Below, piece after piece: positions 38,884 to 52,200 of a stretch of 64,000 nt of DNA. The notes under the pieces are model-generated. The model saw only the letters and a program-made list of their open reading frames with translations, made no database searches and was not told where the DNA came from. Position numbers and translations under genes: made by a program. Location: contig NZ_JAKZFT010000001.1 of assembly GCF_022808985.1 (NCBI RefSeq), forward strand, positions 372,001-436,000. The letters run 5' to 3'. Each line of letters opens with the position of its first letter. Position 1 is the first letter of the stretch. Source of the DNA: Geotalea sp. SG265 (GTDB lineage: Bacteria > Desulfobacterota > Desulfuromonadia > Geobacterales > Geobacteraceae).

Positions 38884-40059
38884 ATGGAATCCATGTCAGG
38901 AGCGGACAAACTTTTTGCTGCCTTCAACGATGTTCAGTCGCAACGGCAGATGACCGCCAACTACGCCATGAACGGAGCCTTGCAGGCCATGCAGGATGGC
39001 AATTACGACAAGGCCATCTCCCAGTTGAAGCGAGTTCTTGCCCTCACACCCGACTCCACCGATGCCTATAAATACATGGGGATGGCCTATTCCAGCCTGG
39101 GAAAATCGACCGACGCCATCGCCGCCTACAAGAATGCGGTGCGGCTGGAACCCGGCTTGTCTTCGGCCCACAAGGACCTAGGCAATGCTTACCTTGGCGC
39201 AAAACGCTATAGTGAAGCGGAAAAGGAATTCCAGACCACGGCCCGCATCGATCCCACCTCCACCTATGCCCCCTACACCCTGGGATTTCTCTATCTCAAC
39301 ACCGGGCGGGAACAGGAAGCGGAAACAGAGTTCAAGAAGGTAATCGCCATCGACCGTAAAGATGCCCATGGGTACTACGGCCTCGGCATGACCTACAGCA
39401 AGATGGGCAAGTACGACGCAGCCATCGAGCAATTGCAGATAGCAGTCAAGTCGGATAAGGATTTTGCCCTTGCCCATTCCGAATTGGGCAAGGCATATGC
39501 GGCTACCGCCCAGAAAGACAAGGCCCAGGTGGAAGTGGATACCCTGAGCACGCTGGACCCCTCCCTGGCCGACGAGCTGGGAGGCATCCTCTTCTCCCCC
39601 GCCTTCATTACCAATATTTATAAGGAAAATTCCTTCAATACCATCCTCGGGCCGGGCACCAGGGTGGCCGATCTCGATCCATCACTGGCATCCCCTTCCG
39701 CATCCAAAGACTTCTCCATGGTGCTGCAGTTCAATGCGGAGATGGATGCGGTCTCGGTGCAGAACGTGGCCAACTGGAGCATCTCCAAGGCTGCCAGCGG
39801 AAAGGGAGGAATCTACAACAACGGCATTACCCTGAATCCCGACGCAGAAATAGCCATCCCCCCCACCCCGCTTATGGTTACCTATGACGCCACGAAGATG
39901 CAGGCCACCGTCACCTTTACCATTTCCCAGAACGAGACCGGTGATGGGGTCTTGGACCCCAGCCATCTGGTCTTCAAGTTCAGCGGCACCGACATCAACG
40001 GCAAGACCATGGATCCCGGTGCCGACGAATTTGACGGTTTCGCCCTGCGCCCCTTCTAA
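38884..40059 (+). CDS. TPR-repeat protein with C-terminal Ig-like region
   Basis: A 391-residue protein. Five to six TPR units span about residues 20-210 (for example GNYDKAISQLKRVLALTPDS and GKYDAAIEQLQIAVKSDKDF). The C-terminal 180 residues form a beta-rich region (DFSMVLQFNAEMDAVSVQNVANWSI, QATVTFTISQNETGDGVLD) that resembles bacterial Ig-like (SbsA/Big) surface domains. No signal peptide is obvious, so export is unproved. The ATG at 38884 has AAGGGG upstream. It lies 230 bases before the giant gene and is likely functionally linked to it, since both carry TPR blocks. The sigma-54 promoter lies between them. Confidence 0.75.
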   Translation: MESMSGADKLFAAFNDVQSQRQMTANYAMNGALQAMQDGNYDKAISQLKRVLALTPDSTDAYKYMGMAYSSLGKSTDAIAAYKNAVRLEPGLSSAHKDLGNAYLGAKRYSEAEKEFQTTARIDPTSTYAPYTLGFLYLNTGREQEAETEFKKVIAIDRKDAHGYYGLGMTYSKMGKYDAAIEQLQIAVKSDKDFALAHSELGKAYAATAQKDKAQVEVDTLSTLDPSLADELGGILFSPAFITNIYKENSFNTILGPGTRVADLDPSLASPSASKDFSMVLQFNAEMDAVSVQNVANWSISKAASGKGGIYNNGITLNPDAEIAIPPTPLMVTYDATKMQATVTFTISQNETGDGVLDPSHLVFKFSGTDINGKTMDPGADEFDGFALRPF

Positions 40060-40189
40060 AAGTAGACACATCTCCTTGCGCCACCCAAAGATATTTCTTC
40101 TCCTGCTCTATATAAATCCGTTCAATATTTTGACCGCAACAAACTTCAAAAAGACTTGCAGTATCAATAGCTTATACACAGAAAGCTGC

Positions 40190-40205
40190 TGGCATTACAG
40201 TTGCA
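40190..40205 (+). promoter_or_regulatory. Sigma-54 (-24/-12) promoter of the giant glycosylation gene
   Basis: TGGCAT (40190-40195), five bases, then TTGCA (40201-40205) match the TGGCAC-N5-TTGC consensus with exact spacing. Transcription would begin about 40216, so translation must begin later. This supports the ATG at 40285, which has GGAG 3 bases upstream, over the earlier TTG and ATG codons. Confidence 0.75.
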
Positions 40206-40284
40206 CAGAGACTTGATGCACCACTATCCATACATGTCCAGCCGGCGGGGAATTGGAATTCACCAAGAGCGGAAACTGGAGCAT

Positions 40285-43200
40285 ATGAGTTACATAGATA
40301 TCATAAGTCACTTGTCGCGTAAGCTGATGCTATACGAGCACATAAGCATCCACCGGCAACTGATCGAGTTGTTTCGCGCCGAGTTCACCGATGAGCAAAC
40401 ACCTTTCATGGAATACTACGAGATAGAACTGATCTGTTTTCTGCTGGCCCGCCTTAAGCCATCGAAAGTGTTGGAATACGGAAGCGGTAAAAGCACCTTG
40501 TTTTTCCCCGCCTTTATCCCTACTTGTGCAGTTTGGCATTCTATTGAGCATATTGAGGACTGGGCAAATGCCGTCAGAACCGCAAACTCAAGACCTAATG
40601 TCCGCATCCATCACCGTTTTCCGGATAATCCCGGACTGATTAACACACAGCAGCCGGGCGCAACCTATGAAGACTACCGCCATTACACAGATGCAGCCGC
40701 TGACCTAGGGCCCTTCAACCTTATCATTGTCGATGGGAGGGCCAGAGAGGCATGCCTAGTTCAAGCTCTACGGCAGCTTTCCCCAGGAGGCGTGGTTATC
40801 CTGCACGATGCGAATAGATGCAGATACTGGCCCGGGACAGCAGGGTACGCCCACCAGATGTTTCTGCTCAGTTCAACCGATGACGGCGGCGGCATATGGA
40901 TCGGCAGTCAGGATGTCCAAATCGACCAGCTGATCAAGCTTCGTAACTTTCAAGAAGCCAAGGAGTTCTATCGCTCGGTGGTTGCACCAACAGCAGGACA
41001 GCGCCAGCGTTGGCCAGTGGAGTGGGACGACATTTATGCCAGTGGCATCATAAAGCTCTATGCCGGCGATCTTCCGGATAAAACCGAATACAGTGGATGG
41101 ACCGGACTGTCCATTACCAGATGTGATCTGCGTCATATTCCCCATGACATGACCCTCCCCTTGCCTCTGCCGGAAAATTCCGTCGATGCATTCCAGTCCG
41201 AAGATGTTTTCGAGCACATCACCTACGACCGCCTGCCCCAGGTAATCAATGAGATCCACCGCATTCTCAAACCAGGGGGGCTATTCCGCCTCTCTTTGCC
41301 CGATTATCGGTGTGATGTGATGCAGGCCAGATCCCTGAAAGATGCCGCCGGCAACATTACCTTCGACCCGGCAGGGGGAGGATCACCGGAAAATCCGGGG
41401 CATGTGTGGTTTCCCCGCTACGAGACGGTCCGTAATCTGTTGGAGAACTCGAATTTTGCCACAGCAGGAGAATTCAATTTCCTTCACTACTATGACGAGC
41501 AGGGGCAGGCGGTAACCAACACAATCGATTATTCGAAGGGATTCATTCAGCGCACACCAGATCATGACCCTCGGGTTCGCTCTCCGTACCGCCCCATGTC
41601 CCTAGTTATAGATCTTGTTAAAGCAAAGATGCCTCGTATCAATAAAGTAGTGAAAATAAACCCATTGAATACCGTTCCTGTCGTTCTCATTTGCTACAAT
41701 CGCCCTTGGCACACATCAATGGTATTGAGGGCACTTAAAGACCACAATATCCAAAATCTAATCATTTTTTCCGATGCTCCTAAAACCGAAAGCCACGTGG
41801 ATGGAGTAAGAAAGACTCGACAGCTCCTTGAGGATATTAACTGGACCCAACCTGAAATAATCATGCAGACTGAAAACCAGGGCCTTGCCAAATCTATCGT
41901 CTCAGCCACTAACTATGCGTTTGAGAAGTCGGATTGCCTGATTTTGCTTGAAGACGACTGTGTTCCGCAAAAATTTTTTTTCGATTTCATGCAGAAATGC
42001 CTGACTAAATATGCAAACAACGAAAGGATATTTGGTATCAGTGGCTATACTGTGCCGATACCAGAAAGGCTGTTACAGGAATATTCTTACGACATATATT
42101 TCTATCCGCGTATCGGAAGTTGGGGATGGGGCACATGGAAAAGAGCTTGGCAGCACTATCAACCAGACTTTACTGCCCTTTGCAACTATGCCCTCTCAAA
42201 AGAGATAGACCTATGCCGAGGGGGAGTTGATGTTCCAGCCAACATTTTACGGTTTCTGCAGGGCGAATTGAAAGATGTATGGACCCTCAACTGGTTGCTC
42301 TCTGTCTATATAAACAACGGTTACTACATCTATCCAACAGCATCGCACATCGACAACATCGGCTGTGACGGCACAGGCGTGCATTGCGGCGCAACAGACA
42401 GATTTTCTACGCAATTTGCTACAAAGCCAGCCGCATTTATGCCCGAGAATATCGTCTTTAATGAAGAACTTATCGCCCACTACAACTCTTACTTCGGTGG
42501 GTCTGCCTCACCCAGTTCCAAAAGACTATCAATCTCAACTGCCATAACACCGCAGACGAGTACCCAACAGAATCAACTCTCCATTTTGCACATAAATACC
42601 CATGACCATGTCGGTGGCGCAGCAAAAGTAGCTTGGCGACTGGCTGAATCTCAGCGAGCTGCTGGCCATAAGGCCCATATCCTCGCGGGATTTAAGCATA
42701 GTGATTCCCCTTTCACATCTTCCTTTGATATCGATATTGATCCAGTCCTCCAGCTCCGCTGCCAGTTAGAGGGGCAGCTGTTTTACGAATTCCAGGGAAG
42801 CCATCGTCTAACCAAGCACCCGCTGGTACAGCAGGCTGGACTTTTGAACTTGCATAATCTCCACGGTGGCTACTTCAATCCGTTTTCACTTCCGTCGCTT
42901 TCCCGACTCAAGCCATTAGTGTGGACTCTCCATGATATGCAGGCCCTTACCGGCCATTGCGCTCATGCCTTTAACTGTACCCGCTGGATGAGTGGCTGCG
43001 GCCAATGTCCTGATCTGACAATCGAACCGGCCCTGGGTATTGATAGCACCGCTCAGCTCTGGCACGACAAAAAACTGACCTACGACCATTCCCGACTACA
43101 CATTGTCACCCCTTCCCTCTGGCTAAAGCAGAAGGTGGAGCGGAGCATTCTCAAAGATCATCCGGTCGAGCTGATCTATAACGGCGTTGACACCAACACC

Positions 43201-46200
43201 TTTTACCCCCATGACAAGCGAGAAGCCAGGGCCTTTTTCGGCATCCCGGACGACCTCCTCGTTATCGGCGCTGTCGCCCACGGCGGCACTTTGAGCAATC
43301 AGTGGAAAGGGGGAGAGTTTGCTCAACAGATCCTGGATGGGCTGTGGCAAGAAATTCCCGGCTTCATCTTCCTCAACATCGGCAGCGACAACAAGGGCAG
43401 CGATCCACGCTGCATTTATACCGGGCACATTACCGATGAAGCAATCCTGGCCAAGATGTATTCATGTCTCGACATCTTCCTCTACACCCCTAGGGCCGAC
43501 AACTGCCCATTGGTAGTGCTGGAGGCATTGGCCTGCGGTGTCCCGATAGTGGCACTCGCTGTAGGTGGAGTGCCTGAATTGGTCAGGCATAAAGCAGAGG
43601 GATTCGTCCTCGAGAGCGAAAACGTAGCAGAGGCCGTGGCAGCATTACGAGAGTTGGCACTGACACCAAGCTTGCGACAATACTTCAGCGCCGCTGCGAG
43701 GGAAAGGGCGACCTCTGTTTTTGACCACCAGCATTGTGTTGGCCAGTATGAAAGGCTGTATCAAAAGGTTATGGAAGAGCACAGGGAAAAGAGAACAAAA
43801 CCACGCATGAGGCGAACAGAGGTACCAGCGGTAGTCGCGACCAAAGATTTTCTCGCCGCTGAAAATATAATTGCTCCTTCAACAAACACCATCGGCTGTG
43901 AATCGCCTTTGGCCGGACCAAATGAAATAGGGGCATCATCCCAGTGGCCTAAGATCTCCATAGTCACCCCTTCTTATAACCAAGGGGAGTTCCTGGAAGC
44001 CTGCATTCAATCGGTACTTAGCCAAAATTATCCCAACCTTGAATACATTATCATGGATGGGGGGAGTACCGACGGATCAGTCGAAATCATCAAAAATTAC
44101 GAAACATATCTGACCTACTGGCAAAGCTGCTCCGATGGCGGCCAATATCAGGCGATTAATGCAGGTTTCCAGCGGGCAAACGGAGAGATAATGGGCTGGC
44201 TCAACTCCGATGACAAGTTGCATGCCGGCTCCCTTTCGCTTATCTCTCGGATTTTCAACTCTTTCAAAGAAGTCGAGTGGCTTACCGGGCGCCCCACTGC
44301 CTGGGATGACCAGGGCGAATTAAAGCTTGTCCTTGATTATCTTCCCATCTGGTCACGGGAAAAGTTCCTGAACCGGCATGATGGAGAATCTTTTATTCAG
44401 CAAGAATCTACTTTCTGGCGCCGGTCCCTGTGGGAAAAAGCAGGCTCGTCTCTACAGGCTGGCTTGAAATTTGCCGCCGATTTTGAGCTCTGGGGCCGCT
44501 TTTTCCGCCATGCCCAGCTATACACGGTGGATGCTCTGGTAGGAGGATTCCGATACCAGAGCCGGCAGAAAACAGCCAATCACATGGAGGAATATCTCTG
44601 TGAGGCTCAGCAGGTTATAGAGAAGGAAAAGTTCGAAACTGCCGAATCATTATCACCTTCTTTGCCGGCACCCATCCCCATCACCATTGCCAATCTGGCG
44701 GCAAAGGAAAAGATAACAGATAAAAACTTCTCGACCTTCACTTACTCCCAATTTGCACATTTTACCTACTTTCGTGACTACGACTTTTTGCTTTACGGCA
44801 AGAAAGTAGACATGCACTCCTGCGACCTGAAGACTTACCAGGACCTCCTGGTCTTCACCTTCATCATGGATAATGTCCCCCAAGGGGCAAGGATCCTGGA
44901 GGTAGGGGGTGGAGAGTCGCGGGTCCTGGCTGCATTACACAAGCGTTACGAATGCTGGAATCTGGACAAATTAGAAGGCATCGGCAACGGCCTGCGTATG
45001 ATCAAAAACAATGACTACCGCCTGATCCGTGATTATATCGGCAGTTTCAGCAGTGAACTTCCGGAAAAATATTTCGATCTGGTCTTCAGCATTTCAGTAC
45101 TGGAGCATATTGTCGAGAACAAAGAAACCTGGCAGGCTATTTGCCGTGATCTGGAGAGGATTATGGCTCCGGGAGCCTATTCACTCCACTGCTTCGATGT
45201 GGCCATCACAAAGAACGGTCCTTGGAGCAACAAGCTTCTGCCCTATCTCTTCCAAAAGTTCCACACATCTAATCAATTCGTTCCGCTAACACATCCGGCA
45301 CAGGACCATAACACCTTCTACCTTTCAGAGAAGGCGTACAATGTCGGCTGGGCGCACATTACCGGCAAAAGCTACGAGGATTTCGGCAAGCCGTTATCCT
45401 ATAACATCCTTTGGAAAAAAAACGAGGAGTGCCAGAATGAAAACCGAAGGAAAATCCCAGCCACTATCGCCACCTCCATCGCCCCGGTAAACATACCTCT
45501 TCAGCAACAAGCCATCGCCTCCTGGCAGAAACTGGGATTCCATGTCATCTCGGTGAACTCCAAGGAGGAAATCGCCATCATCGGCGAGAGTTTCCCAGGG
45601 ATAACCTTTTTCGAGGCCCATCGCGATGCAACTGCAATAATTGGAAAACCGCTAATTTACCTAGATGATGTTCTCAAGGCCTTAGACCAGTGCGGAGCCG
45701 ACACCTGCGGCATCGTTAACTCCGATATTCACCTGGCCGCCAACGATGGATTCCTTGAATTCATCTGCCGCGAAACCACAGACAGCTTCATTTTCGGTGC
45801 ACGGGTCGAAGTGGAGTCACTCGATAATCTGAACGGCCAAGTCTACCCACGAGGATTCGACTTCTTCTTCCTCGATCGAAAGCTTCTCCAGCGCTATCCA
45901 TCCAGCACCTTTTGCCTTGGTGCCCCATGGTGGGACTATTGGGCACCGTTTATCCCCATGGCCGTGGGTGCACCGGTAAAACTGTTGACAACGCCGGTAG
46001 CCTTTCATCTCAGCCACCCCATTAAGTGGGCGGAGGAAATCTGGACCTATTACTGCAGATTGTATTATGCATCTCTACCGCAACTGGCCCAAAAAAGTGA
46101 AATTGCCGAAAAATTGAGAATCTCTGCCACCACAGGGGATGCAGGAGCCTTTGCCACGGAAGTCCTGGCACAGCTCACGGAAAATGCCCAGGTACTTGAA

Positions 46201-49200
46201 TATCCCTTTTCCGGAGGGACCACCGAGCAAGATTTGAACAGCGCAACATCCCATGGACGTGAAATGGAAGAGAGCGATCAGTTGAACAGCGCACCTGGCA
46301 CTTCATCACCCAGCGAAGGGAGCGGATCCATGATCCTTAATGAAGAGGGAAGTTCTCCGGAAACAGAAGCTAATGACATTTATCGAGACGTGACCCCTCT
46401 GATAGCTGCCGGCAGAATAGATGAGGCAATCGTGGCCCTGAGTAAGCTTATCCATAGTTATCCACATTTCGCCCTCGCCCACAATGACCTGGGAGTAATT
46501 CACAGCAACCGTGGCGAGATGGATAAGGCACTTCAGCACCATGAGGAGGCGGTCCACTTGGACCCGCTCAATACCACCTTTCAAAAGAATCTTGCCGATC
46601 TGTACCAGGTGGCATTTGGCAGAACAGAAGAAGCACTGCAGATCTACGTGCGAATTCTGGCAGCACAGCCAAAGGATGTGGAAACTTTGCTGGGCCTTGG
46701 CAACATCTGCATTTCGGCGAATAAACTCGATGATGCTAATTGTTTCTTCACCCGAGCGCTAGAGATTGAGCCCTGGAACGCGGAAGTCAGGCAAAGCCTT
46801 GAAGCGTTACGCAGGTTCAGCAAAAAAGCTCAAATTATTGAGCCTCCGGATGAAATGCACCGTAAGGCGCTGAGCTTGGCTGCGGCCAACAGTGATGATG
46901 AAGCTATAGCAATGCTGGAGAAGCTCCTGCAGAATTACCCCCAATTCGCCGTGGCATATAACGATCTTGGAGTTCTCTACAGTGACCGTGGAGAGACTGA
47001 AAAAGCGCTCCTGAATTACGAGAAGGCTGGCAGAATAGAGCCAACCAACATCACGTTTCAGAAGAACCTGGCCGACTTCTACAACATGGTCATGGGCAGA
47101 ACTGAGGAGGCACTGCAGATTTACCTATGGATACTGGCTGTTCAACCGAAGGATGTGGAAACCCTGTTGGCGTTGGGAAATATCTGTATTCCCTTGGACC
47201 GGCTCGATGATGCGGATTACTTCTTCAACCGCGCACTGGAAGTTGAGCCATGGAACAGGGAGGCGCAGGAGAGCCTTTCGGCACTGAAGCGGCACCGGAC
47301 GACAGCGCCATCTCCTCCACCCACCACAACACAGCAGATTCTCCAGCCGACAGCGCACCGGCAACCAATTGGCAGCAGGCCACTGGTCTCGGCCATTGTA
47401 TCCACCTACAACGCGCAACGGTTCATTGGCGGATGTCTGGAAAACCTGGAAGCGCAAACCATTGCCGACCGGTTGGAGATCATTGTTGTGGACAGCGGCT
47501 CGCAAGAAAACGAGCACGGCATTGTGCGCGAATTTCAGGCCCGGTATGACAATATCCGCTACATCCGCACCGAGGAGCGGGAAACGGTCTATCAGGCCTG
47601 GAACCGCGGCATCCGCGCTGCTTCGGGGGTATACATAACCAATGCCAATACCGATGACCGGCACCGGCGGGACGCCCTGGGAAAACTGGCCGCCACCCTT
47701 GATGCCCATGGCGATGTGGATCTGGTCTATGGTGACATCTTCATCACCTACGATCCCGACCTACCATTTGCCGAGGCAATGCAGGCGGAAACGGTAAGGC
47801 GCCCAGATTTTTCCCCAGAGATGATGCTCTCCGGCTGCCACATGGGCCCCCAGCCCATGTGGCGCGCCACCGTCCATGAAACCGCAGGCTACTTCAACGA
47901 GGCGTACCGGTCAGCCGGCGATTACGAGTTCTGGTGCCGTATGGCCCTCGCCCACGGAATGAAGATGCTGCACCTGCCGGAAGTTCTCGGCTGCTACTAC
48001 TTTAATCGCAACGGGGTGGAAATCAGCAACTTTGACCTCAGCGGAGCAGAAACGGCGACCATCAAGGAGACCTATGCCGCGCTGCTGACCAAACAGGACC
48101 GGCAGAAACGCCCGGAACAGCCGATCGACATCATCTTTCTCACCTATAACCGGCCCTCCTATTTTCAGCAGGCGCTGAATGCTCTTATTGCCAATACCCG
48201 CTATCCGTACCGCCTTATCGTCGTCGACAACCACAGCAACGATGAAATGGCCACGTATCTCCAGCAGGTTTCCATTTTCTTCGATCACCTGATAGTGAAT
48301 GACGACAACTACTTCACCACCGCCTTCCGCAGGGGCATCCAAGTCGCCACCTCCGACCCCTACGTCGTCTCTGATCCAGATATCCTCGTCCCCGACCTGC
48401 AGGGCAAATGCTGGCTGGAACAGCTCGTGGAGATGCACCACCGTTACCCGGAGATGGGACTCATAGCCCTCAACCTGGACCCGGCCAACAAGCCCACGCA
48501 ACTGCCCGAGGTTTATCTAGGAGATAAAGAAATTTATAATGAAGAGATCACTCTGGCCAACGTGGGAACGGTGATGCAGTCCATCAAACGCCGCTTCTTC
48601 GACGGCGGCTACATTACCGACTGGGAGACCTGCCAGCAGATCAGGAAGAAGGGCGGCAAGGTAGGCTTCGCCACCAACATCCAGGCCTACCACTTGGGCT
48701 GGAATGAAGACAGCGACTATCCCGATTACCTGGTGGAGAAGTACCACCTCTTCAAGGATAAATTCGGCTCAGACCTCTACAGCATGTACACCGACAGCGC
48801 CGAGATTCTGGCCAGGATGGGTGAGAAGCCAGCTGCCTACTATGGGTTTTCCCGGCCGGAGGTGCAGGAACTGGTCAGTCCCAAGGCGAAGCGGATTCTC
48901 GATGTGGGATGCGCAGCCGGTACCATGGGAGGAGAGCTGAAAGAGAAGCTCCAGGCGGAGGTGTGGGGGATCGAGTGCCAGCCGGAAGCGGCCGGGCTGG
49001 CGGCGAAGAAGCTGGACAAGTTATTGACGGGTACGGTTGAGGAAAAGCTGGCGAAAGTGCCGGACGGCTACTTCGATACCATCATCTTCGCCGACGTGCT
49101 GGAGCATCTCCGGGACCCCGCCGCCATACTCAGCGCAGCCCGGGCAAAACTGGCGGCAGGAGGGGAGATCGTCGCCAGCATCCCAAACGTCCGCCATTGG

Positions 49201-52200
49201 TCGGTGGTGAAGGGGCTTCTGGAAGGGGAATGGGACTATACCGATGAGGGGATCCTCGACCGCACCCATCTGCGCTTCTTTACCCGCCAGGGGGTGATGG
49301 AACTCTTCGGCAATGCAGGCTTTACGCCTACAACCATGAGCGCAACAGTGCTTAACGAGGTGCAGGTTCCCCCCCAGATCCCAAAAGCCCTTGCGGAGGC
49401 GGGACTGGATGTTTCCACCCTGGCCGATGAAGGCAGGCACTATCAGTACCTGCTGCGGGCCGTGCCTCAACAGGCCCGGCAGGCGAAACCAGTATTCCTC
49501 CCACCGGCGAAAGAAGATAAACCGGCACAGGTCAAGGTGGCCGCTGAAACGAGCGCCTTAACCTCCATCATCATCCTCACCTTCAATCAGCTGGAGTACA
49601 CCCGGGAGTGCCTGTCAAGCATCCAGAAACACACCCCGGAAAATCACGAGGTCATCTTCGTCGACAACGGTTCCAAGGACGGCACGGTCAAATGGCTCCG
49701 GCAACAAATGAAAAGCCACAAAAACTACCGGCTCATGGAGAACAAGAAAAATCTGGGCTTCGCCAAGGGGTGCAACCAGGGGATTGCTGCCGCCAAGGGT
49801 GATTACCTGCTTTTACTCAACAATGACGTAGTGGTAACGGAGGGATGGCTTACCGGGATGCTGGAATGTCTCGAAGCCTCCGCCGAATACGGCATCGTCG
49901 GCCCCATGACCAACAACATAGCCGGTCCGCAGCAACTGCTGTCGGTCCCCTATGCAAACATGGACGAGATGCAGGCCTTCGCCGCCGGTTTCCGCTCCGC
50001 ACACCGTCACCGGCGCATCCCGGTCAAGCTGGCGGTCGGTTTCTGCATGCTTGCCCGCCGCAGCCTGGCGGACAAGGTGGGGATGCTGGATGAAGCCTTT
50101 GCTCTGGGCAATTTCGAGGACGACGATTTCTGCCTGCGCGCCTCCATGGCCGGGCTGCAATCGGTCATTGCCGGCGACGTCTTCATCCATCACCACGGCA
50201 GCCGGACCTTCGAGGGGAACAAGATCGATTTCAAAGCGGCCATGGCCGCTAACCGCAAGGTATTCGACCGCAAGTGGGATCTGACCAAAATGGACAAGGC
50301 CGAGGCCTTCCGCCTGGCCGCGCACAACGCCCGCATCAAGGGGGAGGAGCGCTTCCTGGCCGGTGACCTGGACCAGGCGGTGAAGATCCTCCTGGAAGAA
50401 GGGATAAAGTTCGCGCCCGCCGACCACCGGCCGTACCGGCTCCTGGCCGGCTTCCTCATGGAGGCGAAACGTTATACCGACGCACTGGCCATCGTCAAAG
50501 AGATGCCTGGGAGCGAACAGGATGGGGAAAGCCTGGTCCTGGAAGGGCTCTGCCGGGAGGGGCTCGACCAGCTTGCCGAGGCGGCCGCCTGCGCCGACCG
50601 TGCCCTGGCCATGAATGGCTCCTTTGCCCCCGCCTTGAACCTCAAGGGGGTCCTCGCCTTCCGCAACGACGACCGGGCCGGTGCCGAAAGGCTGTTTAAG
50701 GCAGCCATGGCTGCCGATCCCGGCTTCGGCGAGGCATATACCAACCTGGGGGTATTGCGCTGGTCTGCCGGCGCCCACGACGAAGCACTGGAGTTGCTGG
50801 AAATGGGCTTCGTCCTCAACCCCGCCGGCGGGGACGCCATGGACCGCTATCACACCGCCATCACCGCCTGCGAAGCATTCAGCCGCGGAGAAGCCGCCTT
50901 CCGCGAGGCCCGCGCCCTCTTCCCTGCCTGCAGAATGCTCGCCTTCAAGCTGATCGACCTGCTGCTGAGCCAGGAGCGTGACGAAGAGGCCATGGCCGAA
51001 ATCGAGCAGGCCATGGTCCGCTTCGGCGCCGATGACGGGATCGTCGATGCGGCGCTGCAGATCCGGGCTAGGCTCGATGAGAGAAAGGAGCCCCAAGGGG
51101 GCAAAGGGGGCATCTCCCTCTGCATGATCGCCAAAGACGAGGCTGCCCACATTGCCCGGGCTTTGAACAGCGTCAAGCCGCTGGTCGACGAGATGATCGT
51201 CGTCGATACCGGTTCCAGCGACCGGACCGGGGACATTGCCAGGGCCTTCGGAGCTACGGTCTTTAACACTCCCTGGCCCGGCAGCTTTGCCAAAGCCAGA
51301 AACGAGTCGTTGGCCAAGGCTGCTGGGAAGTGGATCCTGGTATTGGACGCCGACGAGGTGATCTCCGCCAGTGACCACGAGCTGTTGCGCAAGCTGGCCA
51401 CCGGCAAGCCGGCCGGCTATGCCCTCTGCCAAAAGAATTACACCAACCTGACCAACACCAAGGGGTGGCAACCCCATGACGGACAGTATCCGAAAGAAGA
51501 GGCGGGCACCGGGTTCCAGCCCAACCATATCGTCCGCTTTTTTCCCAACGACGGGCGCGTCAGGTTCGAAAATCCCGTCCACGAGCTGGTGGAGCCTTCC
51601 CTGAGGCGGGCAGGGATTCCCGTGCAGCAAATCGACCTCCCCATCCATCATTACGGCAAGCTGGACAAGGAGAAACTCCGGAAAAAGTGGGAGTTCTATT
51701 ATGAGCTGGGCAAAAAGAAGCTCGCCGAGCAGGGGAGTGATGTCATCGCCCTGAGCGAACTGGCCATTCAGGCCGCCGAGCTCGGCAGGTACGACGAATC
51801 ATTGGACCTGTGGCGGCAGGTAACGGCGCTGGAGCCTGATCTGTCACAGGCCCACTTCAACATGGGCTACGCCTATCTCTGCCTGGGGAGATATTCGGAG
51901 GCCCTGAAAGCATCGAAGAAAGCCATGGAACTGGACCCCCAGCTGAAGGAAGCGGTCTTCAACTATGGCTGTTGCGAACTGTATGCGGGTGAAATCGGCT
52001 CCCTCGTCCCGCTCCTGGAGAATCTGCTCGCCAGGCACCCCGGCTATCCCTCGGCCCTTGCCCTGCTCGCCTCGGTCCACCTCTGCCAGGGAGAGGGTAA
52101 AGAGGGAAAACAGCGCCTGCAGCAGGTCAGGGAACTGAACTATGACTGCGGCGATTTCCTCTTTCAGCACGCCAAGGTGCTCTATGCCCAGGGAAGATTT

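Noticed and set aside
49813-51651. Long antisense open frame of 612 codons inside the giant gene
   Set aside because: It mirrors the GC-rich GT2/TPR coding sequence, has no ribosome site or motifs, and disappears where composition changes. A shadow frame.
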